The notes below the pieces were generated by a model. It saw nothing but the letters and a program-made list of their open reading frames with translations, searched no databases and was not told the origin of the DNA. A DNA stretch of 64,000 bases from CAVZYN01 sp963779515 (GTDB lineage Bacteria; Pseudomonadota; Alphaproteobacteria; Rhizobiales; Hyphomicrobiaceae). The translations under genes were made by a program, and so were the position numbers. This document shows, piece after piece, positions 1 to 8,741 of this stretch. The stretch's first letter is position 1; each line of letters opens with the position of its first letter. The stretch is taken from the NCBI GenBank assembly GCA_963779515.1, contig CAVZYN010000002.1, positions 1 to 64,000 on the forward strand. The letters are read 5' to 3'.

Positions 1-50
1 GCACTGCCGCGCATTTCGCGGCTGGCGCATCGTCGAGGTTGGGTGCGTGC

Positions 51-1388
51 TCATTGTACCGGGTCCGGGCCGCCAGCAGCACGGATGGGAAGTGTCACAA
101 CGTTGGCGGCGTCATTCCCCGCGATGATGTTTTCGAGCCGTGCGCTCCAAGCGTCGAGCGCTTCGCGCTTTTCCTTGTCGTAGCTGTATCGAATGTAGAC
201 CCGGCTCGTCACCGTGCTCCTGCTGGCGCTCACGTGATTGAGAATCAATGAAATCGTGTACGGGTTGATGCCCATTTCGGCCATCCGGGATGCAGCAGTA
301 CGGCGCAAATCGTGGACGCAGAAATGCGCAACACCGAGCTTGTCGCGCCCTCTATGCATTGCGGCAGCGGTCGCGCCCGGCAGGATGGGGCCCTTGCTGC
401 CGTCGCGCTTCGCCCGCGCCGGAAACACCCAAGGGACCTCTGATCCATCCACCGGTTCTCGCTGCAAGGCGAGCGCCTCCCGGATCAACGTGATGGCAAG
501 GGGTGACAATGGCACCCGATGACCTCTGTCGTTCTTCGTCCGCGTATGTGCGATCATCCACACGGGCGCGGGTCCATCCAATGTCAGCTCGTCTTTGGCG
601 ATGCCGCACACCTCGCCAATGCGCTGCCCCGTGACCAAGGCGAGCTTGATCGCAATCGTGAGCGCGGGTGTTGCAGGCAGCCTGTCCAAGTTCTTCCAGA
701 AGATCTCGATCTCGGCGGGGGACAGCTCTCGATCGCGCACGGATTCGGTTTTCACTGGACGCTTCATGCCCAAGGTCGGATCGGTTTCAACCAGGCCTTG
801 CCCGTGCGCCCAACGCCAGACCGCGCGCATCAGTTCGAACACGCGGTTCGGCCGTGTGGTCAGCCGCCGCGGCGGCTCATGCTTTTTTGCGCGGCCTTTG
901 CGCGTGTCGGTGGCGGTTTGAACCCGGTTGAGGACGCTGAAGATGTCGAGCCGCTTGATGTCCTGGACCTTCATGCTGCCGATCATGGGCAGGATGTAGC
1001 GATCGAGCATGCTCTGATCATCGTTGCGCACCTTGCCGGCGCGAAGTCTGCTGGCGTGGTTGATTTGCCAATACTCGACGAGCTGCCCAAACGTCGGCGC
1101 GCGCTTCACCTCCTCTAGTCCTGCTGCCGGGTCGGCGCCTCGTGCGATGGCGATCCGCGCTTCAGCCGCAGCGTTGCGCGCCTCAGCCAATGAGCGGTCC
1201 GGAAACCGGCCGAGCGACATGAAGCGGCGCTTGCGATCGCTTTTGCGGCGGTAGCGGAAGGCCCACGACTTTGTTGCGTCTTTGGTGACGCGCAGGATCA
1301 ATCCCTCGACTTCGGTGTCGCAGAATTCTATGCGTGGATGATGGGTGCGAATGGAGTTGACGAAACGCGCAGAAAGTTTCTTGCGCAC
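51..1388 (-). CDS. P4-type tyrosine integrase of genomic island 1
   Basis: Site-specific tyrosine recombinase that would integrate and excise the island ending at about 1593. The N-terminal part reads like the DUF4102 arm-binding domain (EVEGLILRV, then a SLGRFPD segment). The catalytic domain shows the Arg I region (TGQRIGEV), the H-x-x-R box (HDLRRT), a third-box His (LILNH) and a Tyr-containing end (RVYIRYSY). The frame is open back to a GTG at 1418, but GGAGG six bases ahead of the GTG at 1388 and the family's usual N-terminus favour 1388, giving about 445 residues. It reads away from the att copy. The catalytic residues look intact, so activity is possible. Confidence 0.9.
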   Translation of the reverse strand: MRKKLSARFVNSIRTHHPRIEFCDTEVEGLILRVTKDATKSWAFRYRRKSDRKRRFMSLGRFPDRSLAEARNAAAEARIAIARGADPAAGLEEVKRAPTFGQLVEYWQINHASRLRAGKVRNDDQSMLDRYILPMIGSMKVQDIKRLDIFSVLNRVQTATDTRKGRAKKHEPPRRLTTRPNRVFELMRAVWRWAHGQGLVETDPTLGMKRPVKTESVRDRELSPAEIEIFWKNLDRLPATPALTIAIKLALVTGQRIGEVCGIAKDELTLDGPAPVWMIAHTRTKNDRGHRVPLSPLAITLIREALALQREPVDGSEVPWVFPARAKRDGSKGPILPGATAAAMHRGRDKLGVAHFCVHDLRRTAASRMAEMGINPYTISLILNHVSASRSTVTSRVYIRYSYDKEKREALDAWSARLENIIAGNDAANVVTLPIRAAGGPDPVQ

Positions 1389-1411
1389 CACACACCTCCG
1401 CGAATTTGTGG

Positions 1412-1428
1412 TGGCCACCTGGTGGCCA
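1412..1428. promoter_or_regulatory. Perfect palindrome upstream of the integrase start
   Basis: TGGCCACC, one base, then GGTGGCCA: a perfect 8-bp inverted repeat 24-40 bases upstream of the preferred integrase start. The position suits an operator or regulator-binding site. That role is inference only. Confidence 0.35.
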
Positions 1429-1546
1429 AACGTGCATGGAATGGGTCAAACCGGACTGGACGGCTTTCGATCAACAGACGCTCAGAATATGTTGATTTTA
1501 CAGCGGTTATCTCGTCCAAGATAGTCCGAGTTTGTCGCGCTCGCCC

Positions 1547-1593
1547 CAGATTCCCAAGCTGAATGTCGTCGGTTCAATCCCGATCGCCCGCTC
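1547..1593 (+). other. attR: 3' fragment of tRNA-Gly(CCC)
   Basis: The stretch reads as the anticodon loop (TTCCCAA, anticodon CCC at 1553-1555), the 3' anticodon strand, variable region, T-arm (GTCGG-TTCAATC-CCGAT) and 3' acceptor strand (CGCCCGC) of a glycine tRNA. No 5' half exists upstream: the bases before the anticodon loop do not form a D-arm or a GCGGGCG acceptor strand. The fragment ends without an encoded CCA. This is the usual trace of integration into a tRNA gene with crossover near the anticodon loop. The intact gene should lie left of the window, and the island ends here. Confidence 0.8.
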
Positions 1594-1698
1594 AATCCGT
1601 CTTCGCCAAGGCTTCGGCGTTATTGGCGAGCGGGACGAGCAGCCGCTTGCGAGAAATATTTGAATTCGGGCGCGGCATCGCCGGTATGAGACCGAGCA

Positions 1699-2367
1699 TC
1701 AGGCGCGGCCCAATGCGGCGCCGGCGCGAATGGCGGCGATGTTCTCGGCGTACTTGCCGCCTTTGAAGACGGCGGAGCCGGCGACGAGCACGTCGCAGCC
1801 AGCGCCGGCGCAGAGCGCCGCGGTCTGTGGGTTGACGCCGCCGTCGACCTCGAGATGGATCGGGCGAGCGCCGATCATCTTCGAGATGCGCCGCATCTTC
1901 TCGACCATCGCCGGAATGAATGCCTGGCCGCCGAAGCCCGGATTGACGGTCATCACCAGGATCAGGTCGAGCCGGTCGAGGACGTATTCGATCGCGCTCT
2001 CGGGGGTTTGCGGCGTCAGCGAGACGCCGGCTTTTTTGCCGAGGCTGCGAATGAGCTGCAACGAGCGGTCGAGATGCGGCCCCGCTTCCGCATGGACGGT
2101 GATGACGTCGGATCCGGCCTTGGCAAAGGCTTCGAGATAGGGATCGGCCGGCGCGATCATCAGATGCACGTCAAGCACCTTCTTGGTGTGCGGACGGAGC
2201 GCCTTCACGACGTCGGGCCCGATGGTGATGTTCGGCACAAAGTGGCCGTCCATCACGTCGACGTGCACCCAATCGCAGCCGGCGGCGTCGATAGCGCGCA
2301 CGTCCTCGCCAAGTTTTGCGAAGTCGGCGGAAAGGATAGATGGTGCGATCAGAAGCGGCTTTGGCAT
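1699..2367 (-). CDS. rpe: Ribulose-phosphate 3-epimerase
   Basis: Interconverts ribulose 5-phosphate and xylulose 5-phosphate (pentose phosphate and Calvin cycles), in the cytoplasm. About 222 residues, normal for the family. A TIM barrel starting IAPSILSADF, with the metal-binding motif HVDVMDGHFVPN, HLMI, VNPGFGGQ and the phosphate-binding EVDGGV...GSAVF at the C-terminus. The frame is open upstream, but the ATG at 2367 gives the standard N-terminus (MPKPLLIAPS). First clear core gene to the right of the island boundary. Confidence 0.95.
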   Translation of the reverse strand: MPKPLLIAPSILSADFAKLGEDVRAIDAAGCDWVHVDVMDGHFVPNITIGPDVVKALRPHTKKVLDVHLMIAPADPYLEAFAKAGSDVITVHAEAGPHLDRSLQLIRSLGKKAGVSLTPQTPESAIEYVLDRLDLILVMTVNPGFGGQAFIPAMVEKMRRISKMIGARPIHLEVDGGVNPQTAALCAGAGCDVLVAGSAVFKGGKYAENIAAIRAGAALGRA

Positions 2368-2480
2368 GTCTTGGGTGTCCCATGTCACGTCGTTGGACGC
2401 GAGTCCTATAGCATGATGGTTTGGCCGCAACGCGTCATCGTGCTCGAGGTGACGTGCAGCCGCAGATTGGGGCGAGGGGT

Positions 2481-3386
2481 TCAGCCTTTGCCCCGGGTTT
2501 GCGTTTCGCCGCGCTTGGCTTGGCGTTCAAGGAAGTCGATCATGGCGCCGGCGACGTCGACGCCGGTCGCCGCCTCCATGCCTTCGATGCCGGGCGAGGA
2601 GTTGACCTCGATCACGAGGGGGCCGCGTTTGGCGCGCAGCATATCGACGCCACAGACGTTGAGGCCGAGGATTTCGGCCGAGCGCACCGCGGTCCGGCGT
2701 TCGTCGTCCGACAATTGCGCGGCGGTTGCCTGGCCGCCGCGATGCAGATTCGAGCGGAAATCGCCGGACTTGCCGGTGCGCTTCATGGCCGCGACAACCT
2801 CGCCGCCGATGATAAGCGCGCGCACGTCCGTGCCGGCGGCCTCGCGGATGTACTCCTGGACCAGGATGTTGACGTTTGCCGCTGTGAATGCCTCGATGAT
2901 CGACTTCGCCGATGGCACAGTCTCGGCGAGGATCACGCCCATGCCTTGTGTGCCCTCAAGAAGCTTGATGACGCAGGGCGCGCCGCCGACCTCGCGGATG
3001 ACATCCTCGACATGCCGCGGGCCATGCGCAAAGGCCGTGACGGGCAGGCCGATGCCTTCACGCGCCAGAAGTTGGAGCGCGCGCAGTTTGTCGCGCGAGC
3101 GGCCAATGGCGACGCTTTCGTTCAGCGGATAGACGCCCTGCATCTCGAACTGGCGGAGAACCGCCAAGCCGTAATGGGTGACCGAGGCCCCGATGCGCGG
3201 GATCACGGCATCGTACAGGGGGAGGGTCTTGCCACCGTGAAAAAGCGATGGTTTCAGAGAGGTGATGTTCATGTGAACGTGAAGCGTATTGATGACGTCG
3301 ATCTCATGCCCGCGCTTGCGAGCGGCGTCGACGATTCGCTTGTGCGAATAGAGGCTCGAGTTGCGGGCGAGCATCACAAGTTTCAT
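2481..3386 (-). CDS. rimK: RimK-type ATP-grasp ligase
   Basis: ATP-dependent carboxylate-amine ligase of the RimK family, which adds glutamate residues to ribosomal protein S6 or related targets. About 301 residues, usual for RimK. The N-terminal domain starts MKLVMLARN. The ATP-grasp part has the ATP-binding segment (CVIKLLEGTQGMGV), the QEYI strand, a glycine-rich small loop and the metal-binding end (VIEVNSSPGIEG). The ATG at 3386 is preceded by GGGAGG. No modification substrate is encoded nearby, so S6 is an assumption from the family. Confidence 0.9.
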   Translation of the reverse strand: MKLVMLARNSSLYSHKRIVDAARKRGHEIDVINTLHVHMNITSLKPSLFHGGKTLPLYDAVIPRIGASVTHYGLAVLRQFEMQGVYPLNESVAIGRSRDKLRALQLLAREGIGLPVTAFAHGPRHVEDVIREVGGAPCVIKLLEGTQGMGVILAETVPSAKSIIEAFTAANVNILVQEYIREAAGTDVRALIIGGEVVAAMKRTGKSGDFRSNLHRGGQATAAQLSDDERRTAVRSAEILGLNVCGVDMLRAKRGPLVIEVNSSPGIEGMEAATGVDVAGAMIDFLERQAKRGETQTRGKG

Positions 3387-3711
3387 GGAGCCTCCCAAGC
3401 CTGCGCGGCGTTCCGAACTGGATTTGCAAAGCGCACGGCGCCGCAGCACGCTTCTGCGAGACTAGAACCCCGAGGCTCCGGGCAATGCAAGCCTCCTCTG
3501 TCGCGCAGCCTCCGCACAGCGGCGCGTCGGCACCGGATGCATGTGCGCCGGATCGGCCGGACGAGGTCTGACAAAATTACAAAAAAGGCAAAGTTAGCGC
3601 TCAAAAAGCACGCTGCGGCTCTCGCGATTCTTGACCGAAGCGGGTAGAAATAGCGCGCGGGCGCAATCTGTTAGGCATCGTGCCTAGTGAGCTGCGCTCA
3701 GGCGGGCGGCG
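3387..3711. other. Divergent intergenic region between rimK and the pel-like operon
   Basis: About 325 bp with no convincing gene. It must hold the promoters of rimK (leftward) and of the pel-like operon (rightward). The most AT-rich part is about 3568-3612. I could not assign -35/-10 boxes or an enhancer-binding site with confidence. Confidence 0.4.
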
Positions 3712-6018
3712 ATGGCGCGGAGCTGGAGACGAGAACGCGTGAGACGTGAATGGGCCACCATCATAGGTGCATGGCTTCCGGGCCTGATTTTGGCGCTCGG
3801 GCTGCTTTCGACACCGCTCGCGGCCATCGATGTCGTGTTTCAGGGCCGGCCGGTGAAAAGGCACCTGCTTGCTCTCTATGACGGCAAGAACGAAGGCCCG
3901 CCACATCTGACGCGCTTGCACAAACTCGCTGAGATGCCCCTCAATTATCTTGGGTTCATTCTCGATTTCCGGGACGTCAATCGGCCGCTGCCGGAAGGCG
4001 ATGACCTCAACGGATATCGCGGCATCGTGACGTGGTTTACGGAACCGCTCGACACCCCAAAGTCGTACCTCACGTGGCTTGAACAAGCGACCGCGCGTGG
4101 TCCGAAGTATGTGCAGCTGGGTGAAATCGCGCCGCGCGAGGCCGATGACATGTTCCCGCAGATCAACCGCATCCTCGGGCGGATCGGTCTCGAGCATATG
4201 AACAACTTCGTGGAGCTGACGCATCGCGCGCAGATCGTCAGCAAAGACGATGCGGTCGTCGGGTTCGAGCGTAAGGCTGGCCGTGTTTTGCCGGGCTTTC
4301 CGCTGGTAACGACCCGCGGTGGCAGCGCGCGCCCGCACTTGATCGTCGAGGTGCCGCTATCGTCGGGCATCCAGCGTTCGGTGCTTGCGGCGACGAGCGA
4401 TGCCGGCGGGTTCGTGGCACAAAATTATACTGTTTTGTTGGAACCAAATACCGATCGTGTCGGCTGGCTGATCAATCCATTCGAGTTTTTCCGGCTGGCC
4501 CTCGGCGGCGAGAGATTTCCGATCCCAGATGTCACCACAGTGTCGGGCCGGCGGCTCTATTTCAGCCACATCGACGGCGACGGCTGGAACAATATCTCGG
4601 AAGTGGAGTCTTATCGCGCCACGCAATCGCTCTCGGCCGAGGTGATCGCGCGCGAGGCCATCGAAGCCTATCCAGATCTGCCGGTATCCGTGGGTGTGAT
4701 CGGGGGCGATTTGATCCCGCCATTGGGCGGAAATCCGGCGGGTCTGGGCATCGCACGCCAAATTCTTGCGCAACCGCAGGTGGAGGTTGCCAGCCACACA
4801 CACACGCATCCTTTCAATTGGCAGTTCTTCGAGCGCTACGACCGCACAACCGAAGAGAAGCTGATCAAAGGATCTCGCCCGCCGGATCAACCGCTGTCGG
4901 ACCGCATCTCCGGCGCGATTTTGAACGCGGCCGGAAAGCGAAGCCCGCAGTCCCGGTACGATCCTTACTTCGCGGGTTCCGACGAATTGCCGCGCACCTA
5001 CTTGCGCGAACCTTTCAGTTTGGAACTCGAAGTGCGCGGTGCGCTTGCATTCGCCGAGAGTCTCGCCCCGCCGGGCAAGCGCGCGAAGCTCTATCAATGG
5101 AGCGGGAATACGACGCCGTTCGAAGCGGCCATCCGCGCCACCCGAGAGGCCGGTGTGCGTAACATCAATGGCGGCGATACCCGGCTTGATCGCGAGTACC
5201 CGTCGGTCTCGTACGTGCCACCTATTGGGCGCTTGATGGGGCGCGAGCGGCAGATTTTTGCTGTCAACAGCAATGAAAATACCTACACGAATGATTGGAC
5301 CGGGCCATTCAGCGGTCAGTTGTTGTTGACACATACGCTCGACAATACCGATATGCCGCGCCGTCTGAAGGGCTTCAACCTGTACTATCATATGTACTCC
5401 GGTGAAAAGCAGGCGGCACTGACGGCGGTAAAGACGTTTCTGGCGCGTGCCCGCGCCAGCCAGATCGCGCCGATCGCGACGTCGCACTATGCTGCCATCG
5501 CCGATAGCTTTTTCGCGACGGAGATCGAGCAGGTCGGCCTCTCTGCGTGGTCGATTCAGAAGCAAAGCCATCTTTCGACTTTGCGGTTCGATGCTTCGGA
5601 CGCCATGAACATCGACTATGACAACAGCGTGGGCGTGATTGGATCGAATACCCACGCCGGATCACTTTATGTCGCAATCGATACGGCGATCCCGCGCGTC
5701 GTTATCGCGCTCAAGCAACGGGAGGCTGATGCCGCCGCTGGTGTGCGCGACGTTCCCATAAGTCTCGTGCATGGGCGTTGGCAGGTGTCCCGGATGGTGC
5801 GGGAACCTTGCGATGTTCGGGTGCAGTCGGAAGGGTTTGGTGCCGGCGACATGGCTTGGCGCGGCAGAGCCAACCAGGGTTACAAGATCATCGCCGAACG
5901 AGCGGGCAGGCTGTTGTCAGAGCAGGTCGTTTGGGCCGACCAGGCCGGGCAATTCGTGTTCACGGTCGCTGCCGACGCCATAGAGCCGCTCAATGTCCGG
6001 ATCAGATGCCATGATTGA
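3712..6018 (+). CDS. PelA-like polysaccharide deacetylase, without hydrolase domain
   Basis: Predicted secreted deacetylase acting on a galactosamine-containing polymer as it crosses the periplasm. It has 768 residues. An N-terminal hydrophobic stretch (about 13-38) ending STPLAA looks like a signal sequence or anchor. A PelA-like middle domain follows (about 40-270). The deacetylase domain has metal-site motifs HIDGDGW (residues 286-292, two Asp) and SHTHTHPF (361-368), matching the PelA/CE18 layout. The C-terminal part (about 600-768) looks beta-rich. Pseudomonas PelA carries a glycoside hydrolase domain ahead of the deacetylase; none is seen here, but three separate GH114 genes lie at 12.8-16.3 kb. 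First gene of the cluster. Confidence 0.85.
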   Translation: MARSWRRERVRREWATIIGAWLPGLILALGLLSTPLAAIDVVFQGRPVKRHLLALYDGKNEGPPHLTRLHKLAEMPLNYLGFILDFRDVNRPLPEGDDLNGYRGIVTWFTEPLDTPKSYLTWLEQATARGPKYVQLGEIAPREADDMFPQINRILGRIGLEHMNNFVELTHRAQIVSKDDAVVGFERKAGRVLPGFPLVTTRGGSARPHLIVEVPLSSGIQRSVLAATSDAGGFVAQNYTVLLEPNTDRVGWLINPFEFFRLALGGERFPIPDVTTVSGRRLYFSHIDGDGWNNISEVESYRATQSLSAEVIAREAIEAYPDLPVSVGVIGGDLIPPLGGNPAGLGIARQILAQPQVEVASHTHTHPFNWQFFERYDRTTEEKLIKGSRPPDQPLSDRISGAILNAAGKRSPQSRYDPYFAGSDELPRTYLREPFSLELEVRGALAFAESLAPPGKRAKLYQWSGNTTPFEAAIRATREAGVRNINGGDTRLDREYPSVSYVPPIGRLMGRERQIFAVNSNENTYTNDWTGPFSGQLLLTHTLDNTDMPRRLKGFNLYYHMYSGEKQAALTAVKTFLARARASQIAPIATSHYAAIADSFFATEIEQVGLSAWSIQKQSHLSTLRFDASDAMNIDYDNSVGVIGSNTHAGSLYVAIDTAIPRVVIALKQREADAAAGVRDVPISLVHGRWQVSRMVREPCDVRVQSEGFGAGDMAWRGRANQGYKIIAERAGRLLSEQVVWADQAGQFVFTVAADAIEPLNVRIRCHD

Positions 6019-7501
6019 GCGTGCATCGGCGATCCTGAGGCACTACCGGCACGCAGTGATCATTTCATTGATGTGCGTGATTTCGCTGGTTGTCGCCTGG
6101 TTCCTGCTCCCGAGTGACGAGACACGCATCGCGGCGCTCGAGCGGGACGGAAAAATTGGCCGCGCCCGCGAGATGCTGCAGGAGAAATTTGCGCAAGGCG
6201 ATCGGAGTCCGCGCACGCTGTTCCAGCTGCATCGCATCCATGAGCACTACGGTGATCTTGACAACGCGGGGCAGGTGCTGGAGCTGCTCGCCAAGAGCAG
6301 ACCTAAGGATCTGAAGGTGCAGAGGCAGCTGTTGCGCCACTACAAGCTCGTGCAGGATGAGCCGAACTACATTGCGTTGCTGAGGGCTCAGCTCGCGCTG
6401 CGTCACTCTGATTTTGCTTGCCGCGAATTGATCGGTATCCACCGGCGGAACGACGACCTCGACGCGGAAACGCAAGCAATCCGGGAGTGCCGTGCGAAAG
6501 GGTACCGTCGCGAAGACGATCTCAGCCGCCTCGCCGTAATAAGTGCAGCGTCTGGAGATCTTGTGGAGGCCGCGCGGATCTTGCAGTCGGTCGATGACCG
6601 GCGGTGGCTCAAGAACATTTCAGAACGGATCCTTCTGTTTTCCGCCCTGATCGAAGCCGGACAGGCGAACGAAGCCTATCGTCGCGGCTTGCGTTGGCTG
6701 AAGGGGCAGCCTGATGACGAACTGGCGCTCGGCCTGATCTCGCTCTTTGTCGAAGCAAAACAGAACGCGCTCGGGATCGAACTTGCAAAGGCGGTGGGAA
6801 AACCGGGCAATCCGGTGTCGTTATCCATCGCCGAAATCATGGTCGATCAAGTGCAGTATCCTGCGGCGCGCGCCTTCCTGGCGGGTTGGCTTGAAAAGGC
6901 TGAACAGATGGATACGGAGACGGCGACGCGATTTCTCAATGCCAGCGTCGATAGTGGTGATCCGCTATTGGCATTGAAAGGCGCGGAACGCCATGGGATC
7001 GACAAATTTGCACAGGCGGATCTTGTCGGCTTGGCGGAAGCATTGGTCTTGGGGGCGCACACTGCTCCTTTCAATAACGTCGGCACGTTTCTGACTTTGG
7101 ATACGCTCGGGGCAAATCCGCTGCTGCTTGCCGAGATCGAGTTCAACAAGGGCCGAGTCGATGTTGCGCGGCTGCTGCTGACGAATGTCAAAGCCGATGA
7201 GTTGGATGAGCGGCGTTTGGAGCTTTTAGCCCTGGTCAACGAAAAGACCGGACGACAGGCCGCCGTGACCGCGGATCTGAGAAAGCTGCGAATTGAAGCC
7301 CCGCCAACTCTCGGGCCGGCGCAGCGGGCTGCGAATCGCAACATCCGCCAGCAAGCGGTCGCGACGCGCATCAATAAGCAGCGCCGGCGTATTGCACGAC
7401 CCGTTCCCGGGACGCTGCGGGCAGCACCGCAGGGCGCGTTGTCGACGCCGCAGACCCTACAACCAATTCCATTTCCAGCACTCCCTAATAGTGGCGGATG
7501 A
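5993..7501 (+). CDS. Membrane-anchored TPR-type protein in the pelB position
   Basis: One transmembrane helix near the N-terminus (AVIISLMCVISLVVAW) is followed by about 370 residues of helical repeats of TPR/PelB type (for example GKIGRAREMLQ and GDLDNAGQVLELL). A basic, proline-rich tail ends the protein. It sits between the deacetylase and pelD genes, where Pseudomonas has pelB, but at 502 residues it has no room for the PelB beta-barrel. It overlaps the upstream gene by 26 bases; an in-frame ATG at 6011 is an alternative start. Likely a periplasmic scaffold for the deacetylase or polymer, by analogy with PelB repeats. Confidence 0.7.
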   Translation: MSGSDAMIERASAILRHYRHAVIISLMCVISLVVAWFLLPSDETRIAALERDGKIGRAREMLQEKFAQGDRSPRTLFQLHRIHEHYGDLDNAGQVLELLAKSRPKDLKVQRQLLRHYKLVQDEPNYIALLRAQLALRHSDFACRELIGIHRRNDDLDAETQAIRECRAKGYRREDDLSRLAVISAASGDLVEAARILQSVDDRRWLKNISERILLFSALIEAGQANEAYRRGLRWLKGQPDDELALGLISLFVEAKQNALGIELAKAVGKPGNPVSLSIAEIMVDQVQYPAARAFLAGWLEKAEQMDTETATRFLNASVDSGDPLLALKGAERHGIDKFAQADLVGLAEALVLGAHTAPFNNVGTFLTLDTLGANPLLLAEIEFNKGRVDVARLLLTNVKADELDERRLELLALVNEKTGRQAAVTADLRKLRIEAPPTLGPAQRAANRNIRQQAVATRINKQRRRIARPVPGTLRAAPQGALSTPQTLQPIPFPALPNSGG

Positions 7502-7626
7502 GCCTGTGGTTGCGCTTTCAGAGTCAAAATGGGGATGTTGCGTTGCTTCCCAAAGCCCCAATCTGTTAGCTTGTTCAGCGGCCGCATGCTGACGTTCGGA
7601 CAGGTCGCCATAGCCGGGGAATTCTA

Positions 7627-8613
7627 TTGACGACGCCAAGCGGCAGCACAGGATCTGAATCAGGCATGTTGGAGCGGCGCGGCGCCTTGCTGCCGGTATT
7701 GCCGCCGCGCAATGCCGTGCTCGAGATTGTCATTCTACTCGTGCCCCTCATTCTGCTGGAGTGGTGGCTCCCGAATTTTCCCGATGTGACACTATGGCAG
7801 CCGCATCCCTACTGGTTCCCGGTCCTGCTCCTGAGTTTGCAATACGGGACGGTGAGTGGGCTGCTCGCGGCGGCGGTTGCAACGATCGGAGTCGTGCTCA
7901 TTGGTCTTCCTGAGACGGAGATCGAGGAGAACCACTTCGCTTACTTGTTCCGGGTTTGGATCCAGCCGGGCCTATGGATTTTGTCGGCGCTGCTGCTTGG
8001 GCAGTTCAGGATGCGCCAAATCGAAAAGAAGGCGGAACTCGTTCGGCAGCTGAGAGAGCTGCAAACGCAGAACAAGGACCTGGCTGAATTTTCCACACGA
8101 TTGCGCGGGCAATACGCAACGCTCGAGCGGAAGTTCGCCGCGCAGGCTGTTGCGCCGGCGGATACGCTGCTCGATGCGCTCGCGGTGTTCTCCAGCGTCA
8201 GGCCTGCCGGTCTTGGACATGCTTTTGCCGATTGCATTTCGGCTGCGCTGCCGGAGGCCCAAGCCTCGCTGTTTGCGGTTGAGGATCATGCGCTGCGCTG
8301 TGTCGCGACCGCTGGTTGGGCGACGGACGCACGGCGGCGCATGGAATTTCTGGCGGACGACCCGCTCTTTCGCAGCATTGTGACAGATGCGCGGCGCGTT
8401 TCGGTGTTGACCGCAACCGACGAGACGGTTTTGGCGGGAGAGGGACTCGCGGCGGTTCCGGTGGTAGTTGCTGCGAGCGGGTCGGTGATCGGCATGCTCA
8501 AGGTCGAGGCGCTTGCTCCTTCCGCCCTCGACACGCATCTCGTGCGGCGGCTGAGTGTGCTCGCTGACCACCTTAGCGGGCCGCTGCAGAAGTCTTGCGC
8601 TCGGCGCGGCTGA
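7627..8613 (+). CDS. pelD: PelD-like membrane GAF protein, no GGDEF domain
   Basis: 328 residues. The first ~130 hold hydrophobic helices (NAVLEIVILLVPLILLEWW and others). A coiled coil follows (about 135-175, QIEKKAELVRQLRELQTQN), then a GAF-like domain (about 180-320, with VPVVVAASGSVIGMLKVE). This is the domain order of PelD, the inner-membrane receptor of the Pel synthase. Pseudomonas PelD continues into a degenerate GGDEF domain that binds c-di-GMP; this protein ends at the GAF domain. The start is TTG at 7627 with GGGGA upstream, or ATG at 7666. Its place before pelE, pelF and pelG supports the call. Confidence 0.75.
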   Translation: MTTPSGSTGSESGMLERRGALLPVLPPRNAVLEIVILLVPLILLEWWLPNFPDVTLWQPHPYWFPVLLLSLQYGTVSGLLAAAVATIGVVLIGLPETEIEENHFAYLFRVWIQPGLWILSALLLGQFRMRQIEKKAELVRQLRELQTQNKDLAEFSTRLRGQYATLERKFAAQAVAPADTLLDALAVFSSVRPAGLGHAFADCISAALPEAQASLFAVEDHALRCVATAGWATDARRRMEFLADDPLFRSIVTDARRVSVLTATDETVLAGEGLAAVPVVVAASGSVIGMLKVEALAPSALDTHLVRRLSVLADHLSGPLQKSCARRG

Positions 8614-8741
8614 TGGCGGACGTTTCGAGATTCAGAATGGGGCTGATGAGGTGACGCCCATCCGATCATGGCATCGCCGGAAATGGAAAACGGCGACTTT
8701 GACCGAGACCTCCGGCAGCCGGCCCGGCACGAGGCGGTAAC

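Noticed and set aside
1855..3647. Long plus-strand frames across rpe and rimK
   Set aside because: Antisense shadows of two well-recognised genes, typical of high-GC DNA.
4357..5655. Long open frame (432 codons) on the minus strand inside the deacetylase gene
   Set aside because: Arg-rich antisense shadow of a clear PelA-like gene; no domain and no ribosome site of note.
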